From: JAQGMO01 sp050954505
Lineage (GTDB): Bacteria; Pseudomonadota; Gammaproteobacteria; Burkholderiales; Burkholderiaceae_D
Reading direction: 5' to 3'
DNA length: 5,222 nt
Assembly: GCA_050954505.1 (NCBI GenBank)
Contig: JBPBPY010000118.1
Location: forward strand, 1-5,222
The translations under genes and the position numbers were made by a program. The notes under the pieces are model-generated. The model searched no databases. It saw only the letters and a list, made by a program, of their open reading frames with translations, and was not told the origin of the DNA. Below, one piece after another: positions 3,862-5,222 of this stretch (position 1 is its first letter; each line of letters begins with the position of its first letter).

Positions 3862-5222
3862 TCAGGCAAGTTCCTTGCTGCCCGGGCTGGTCTGCACGAC
3901 CTCAACGCGTTCCAGACGCAAACGTTGCGGCAGCAGCGAACCGGCCAGCATGCCAAGGTACGCGGCGATCAAGCCGGCAAGCTGGCCGGGAAACCGGCTT
4001 GCCAGTCCTGCTGCCGGAAGCAGGAACAGCAGCCAGGTTCCCACGCCGAGGCACAGCGACAGAATCGCCCCCTGGGTGGTGGCGCGTTTCCAATACAGAC
4101 CCATCACCAAGGGAACGAAAGCGCCGACCAGCGGGACTTGATAAGCAGTCGATACCAGGTCATAGATCGGCGTGCCCTTCATGATGATGGCGTAAGCCAG
4201 CACCAGTGACGCAAACACGACGATGGCCAGGCGCATTGCCAGCAACTGCTGTTTGTCATTCAGCCGTGGCATCAGGTTCTTGAGGATGTTTTCGACAAAG
4301 CTGGTGGATGGCGCCAGCAGCGTGGCAGACGTGGTGCTTTTGATCGCCGAGAGCAGCGCGCCGAAAAACAGGATCTGCATCAGCAGCGGCATCCTGGTCA
4401 TGACGAACATGGGCAGCAGGCGCTGGTAATCGTTCTTGGCCAGGTCGAGGGCACTCTGGCCCATGACGACCACGGCGGCGGCGATGATGAACATCGGCAC
4501 GAATGCGAAGAGGATATAGCTCACGCCGCCGATGATGGCGCCACGGCGTGCAGTCGGTGCATTTTTTGCCGACATCACGCGCTGGTAGACATCCTGCTGG
4601 GGTATGCTGCCCAGCATCATGGTCAAGCCGGCGCCGATGAAAACGGCCATCTCGGTAAAGGTCGGCGGCGGCAGGAAATGCCACAGCTTCGCTTGCGACG
4701 CCATTGACAGCACTTGCCCGGCGCCGCCGGCCAGGTCGGCAGAAAAAACGGCGATCACCGACAGGCCGATGACCAGCACGATCATCTGGATGAAGTCGGT
4801 CCATGCCACGGCAAGGAAACCGCCAATGACGACATAGATCAGCACAGCCAGCGTACCGGCCACCATGCCCATGGTTTCCGACATGGCGCCATTGGTCAGG
4901 ACGGAAAACACCAGGCTCAATGCCGTGATCTGGGCTGCGACCCAACCAAGGTAACTCAGGATGATGACGGTCGAGCAGAAAATCTCGACGCCCTTGCCAT
5001 AGCGCTGGCGGTAGAAGTCGCCAATCGTCAGCAGATTGAGCTTGTAGAGTTTGGCGGCGAAAAACATGCCGACCAGGATCAGGCAGGTGCCGGCGCCAAA
5101 CGGATCTTCCACCACCGAATTCAAGCCACCCTGGACGAATTTGGCGGGAATGCCCATCACGGTCTCGGCGCCGAACCAGGTCGCAAAGGTGGTGGTGACC
5201 ACCATGATCAAGGGCAGGCTGC
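3862..5222 (-). CDS. Sodium:solute symporter (SSS family), N-terminus cut by window edge
   Basis: The visible 452 residues form an inner-membrane transporter of the solute:sodium symporter family (LeuT fold), which uses the sodium gradient to import a solute. Reading from the right edge, fragment residues 9-23 (TTTFATWFGAETVMG) form an early helix. LLTIGDFYRQRYGKGVE (63-79) is the typical cytosolic loop. GGFLAVAWTDFIQ (133-145) and GSIPQQDVYQRVMSAKN (204-220) are family signatures. SAIKSTTSATLLAPS (291-305) holds the Ser/Thr residues at the position that forms the Na2 sodium site in PutP and vSGLT. About 12 hydrophobic helices are visible and the family usually has 13 or so, so perhaps a few dozen N-terminal residues are missing. 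The frame stays open past a TTG at 5211, which is therefore not the start. The tail after the last helix is short and hydrophilic, with no fused kinase domain. Family is firm; the substrate cannot be told. Confidence 0.95.
   Translation of the reverse strand, partial: SLPLIMVVTTTFATWFGAETVMGIPAKFVQGGLNSVVEDPFGAGTCLILVGMFFAAKLYKLNLLTIGDFYRQRYGKGVEIFCSTVIILSYLGWVAAQITALSLVFSVLTNGAMSETMGMVAGTLAVLIYVVIGGFLAVAWTDFIQMIVLVIGLSVIAVFSADLAGGAGQVLSMASQAKLWHFLPPPTFTEMAVFIGAGLTMMLGSIPQQDVYQRVMSAKNAPTARRGAIIGGVSYILFAFVPMFIIAAAVVVMGQSALDLAKNDYQRLLPMFVMTRMPLLMQILFFGALLSAIKSTTSATLLAPSTSFVENILKNLMPRLNDKQQLLAMRLAIVVFASLVLAYAIIMKGTPIYDLVSTAYQVPLVGAFVPLVMGLYWKRATTQGAILSLCLGVGTWLLFLLPAAGLASRFPGQLAGLIAAYLGMLAGSLLPQRLRLERVEVVQTSPGSKELA

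Noticed and set aside
3762..3956. Minus-strand ORF ending in a 23-codon stretch MDPAQSVVHALAAICCRMSDLF
   Set aside because: Most of it overlaps the symporter C-terminus out of frame, and the short non-overlapping part has no ribosome binding site before its ATG.
4256..4945. 229-codon minus-strand ORF rich in His, Arg and Asp
   Set aside because: It is an out-of-frame shadow of the symporter gene on the same strand; the symporter frame carries all family motifs.
5209..5211. TTG as the symporter start codon
   Set aside because: The frame remains open to the window edge and the encoded residues continue a membrane helix, so the true start lies outside.

Overview
The window looks like an ordinary chromosomal segment of a Gram-negative bacterium. 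The moderately high G+C content, the intergenic AT-rich pockets and the style of the proteins suggest a betaproteobacterium of the Burkholderiales (possibly Oxalobacteraceae). That placement is an inference from general resemblance, not from a marker gene. I see no tRNA, rRNA, insertion sequence, integrase or CRISPR array.

Layout, left to right. (1) The N-terminal third of a pirin-family cupin protein on the minus strand, cut by the left edge (1-255). (2) A 139-base spacer rich in inverted and direct copies of a GCGAGTCTGA-type word, lying at the probable pirin promoter. (3) A 480-residue minus-strand protein (395-1837) made of leucine-rich-repeat-variant (LRV, HEAT-like) repeats, a long disordered acidic linker, a lysine/arginine-rich helix and a 34-residue glycine-rich tail. 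(4) A 348-base divergent promoter region. (5) A plus-strand soluble sensor histidine kinase (2186-3316) with an RsbRD_N-like N-terminal domain. (6) A structured 3' region with two mutually exclusive hairpins. (7) A small, very acidic, unrecognised minus-strand protein of 67 residues (3536-3739), with a perfect 18-base palindrome in its last codons and a plausible promoter carrying its own inverted repeat. (8) A sodium:solute symporter (SSS family) on the minus strand, cut by the right edge (3862-5222).

The kinase is the only plus-strand gene, with no response regulator beside it. It diverges from the LRV gene and converges on the small acidic gene. The neighbours do not form an obvious pathway. 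The kinase is probably an orphan soluble stress or redox sensor, the symporter imports an unknown solute with sodium, and the pirin is a cytosolic metal-binding cupin. The least explained parts are the LRV/polyglycine protein, the small acidic ORF, and the compact palindromes in the non-coding gaps. I find no clear evidence of a new multi-gene system.
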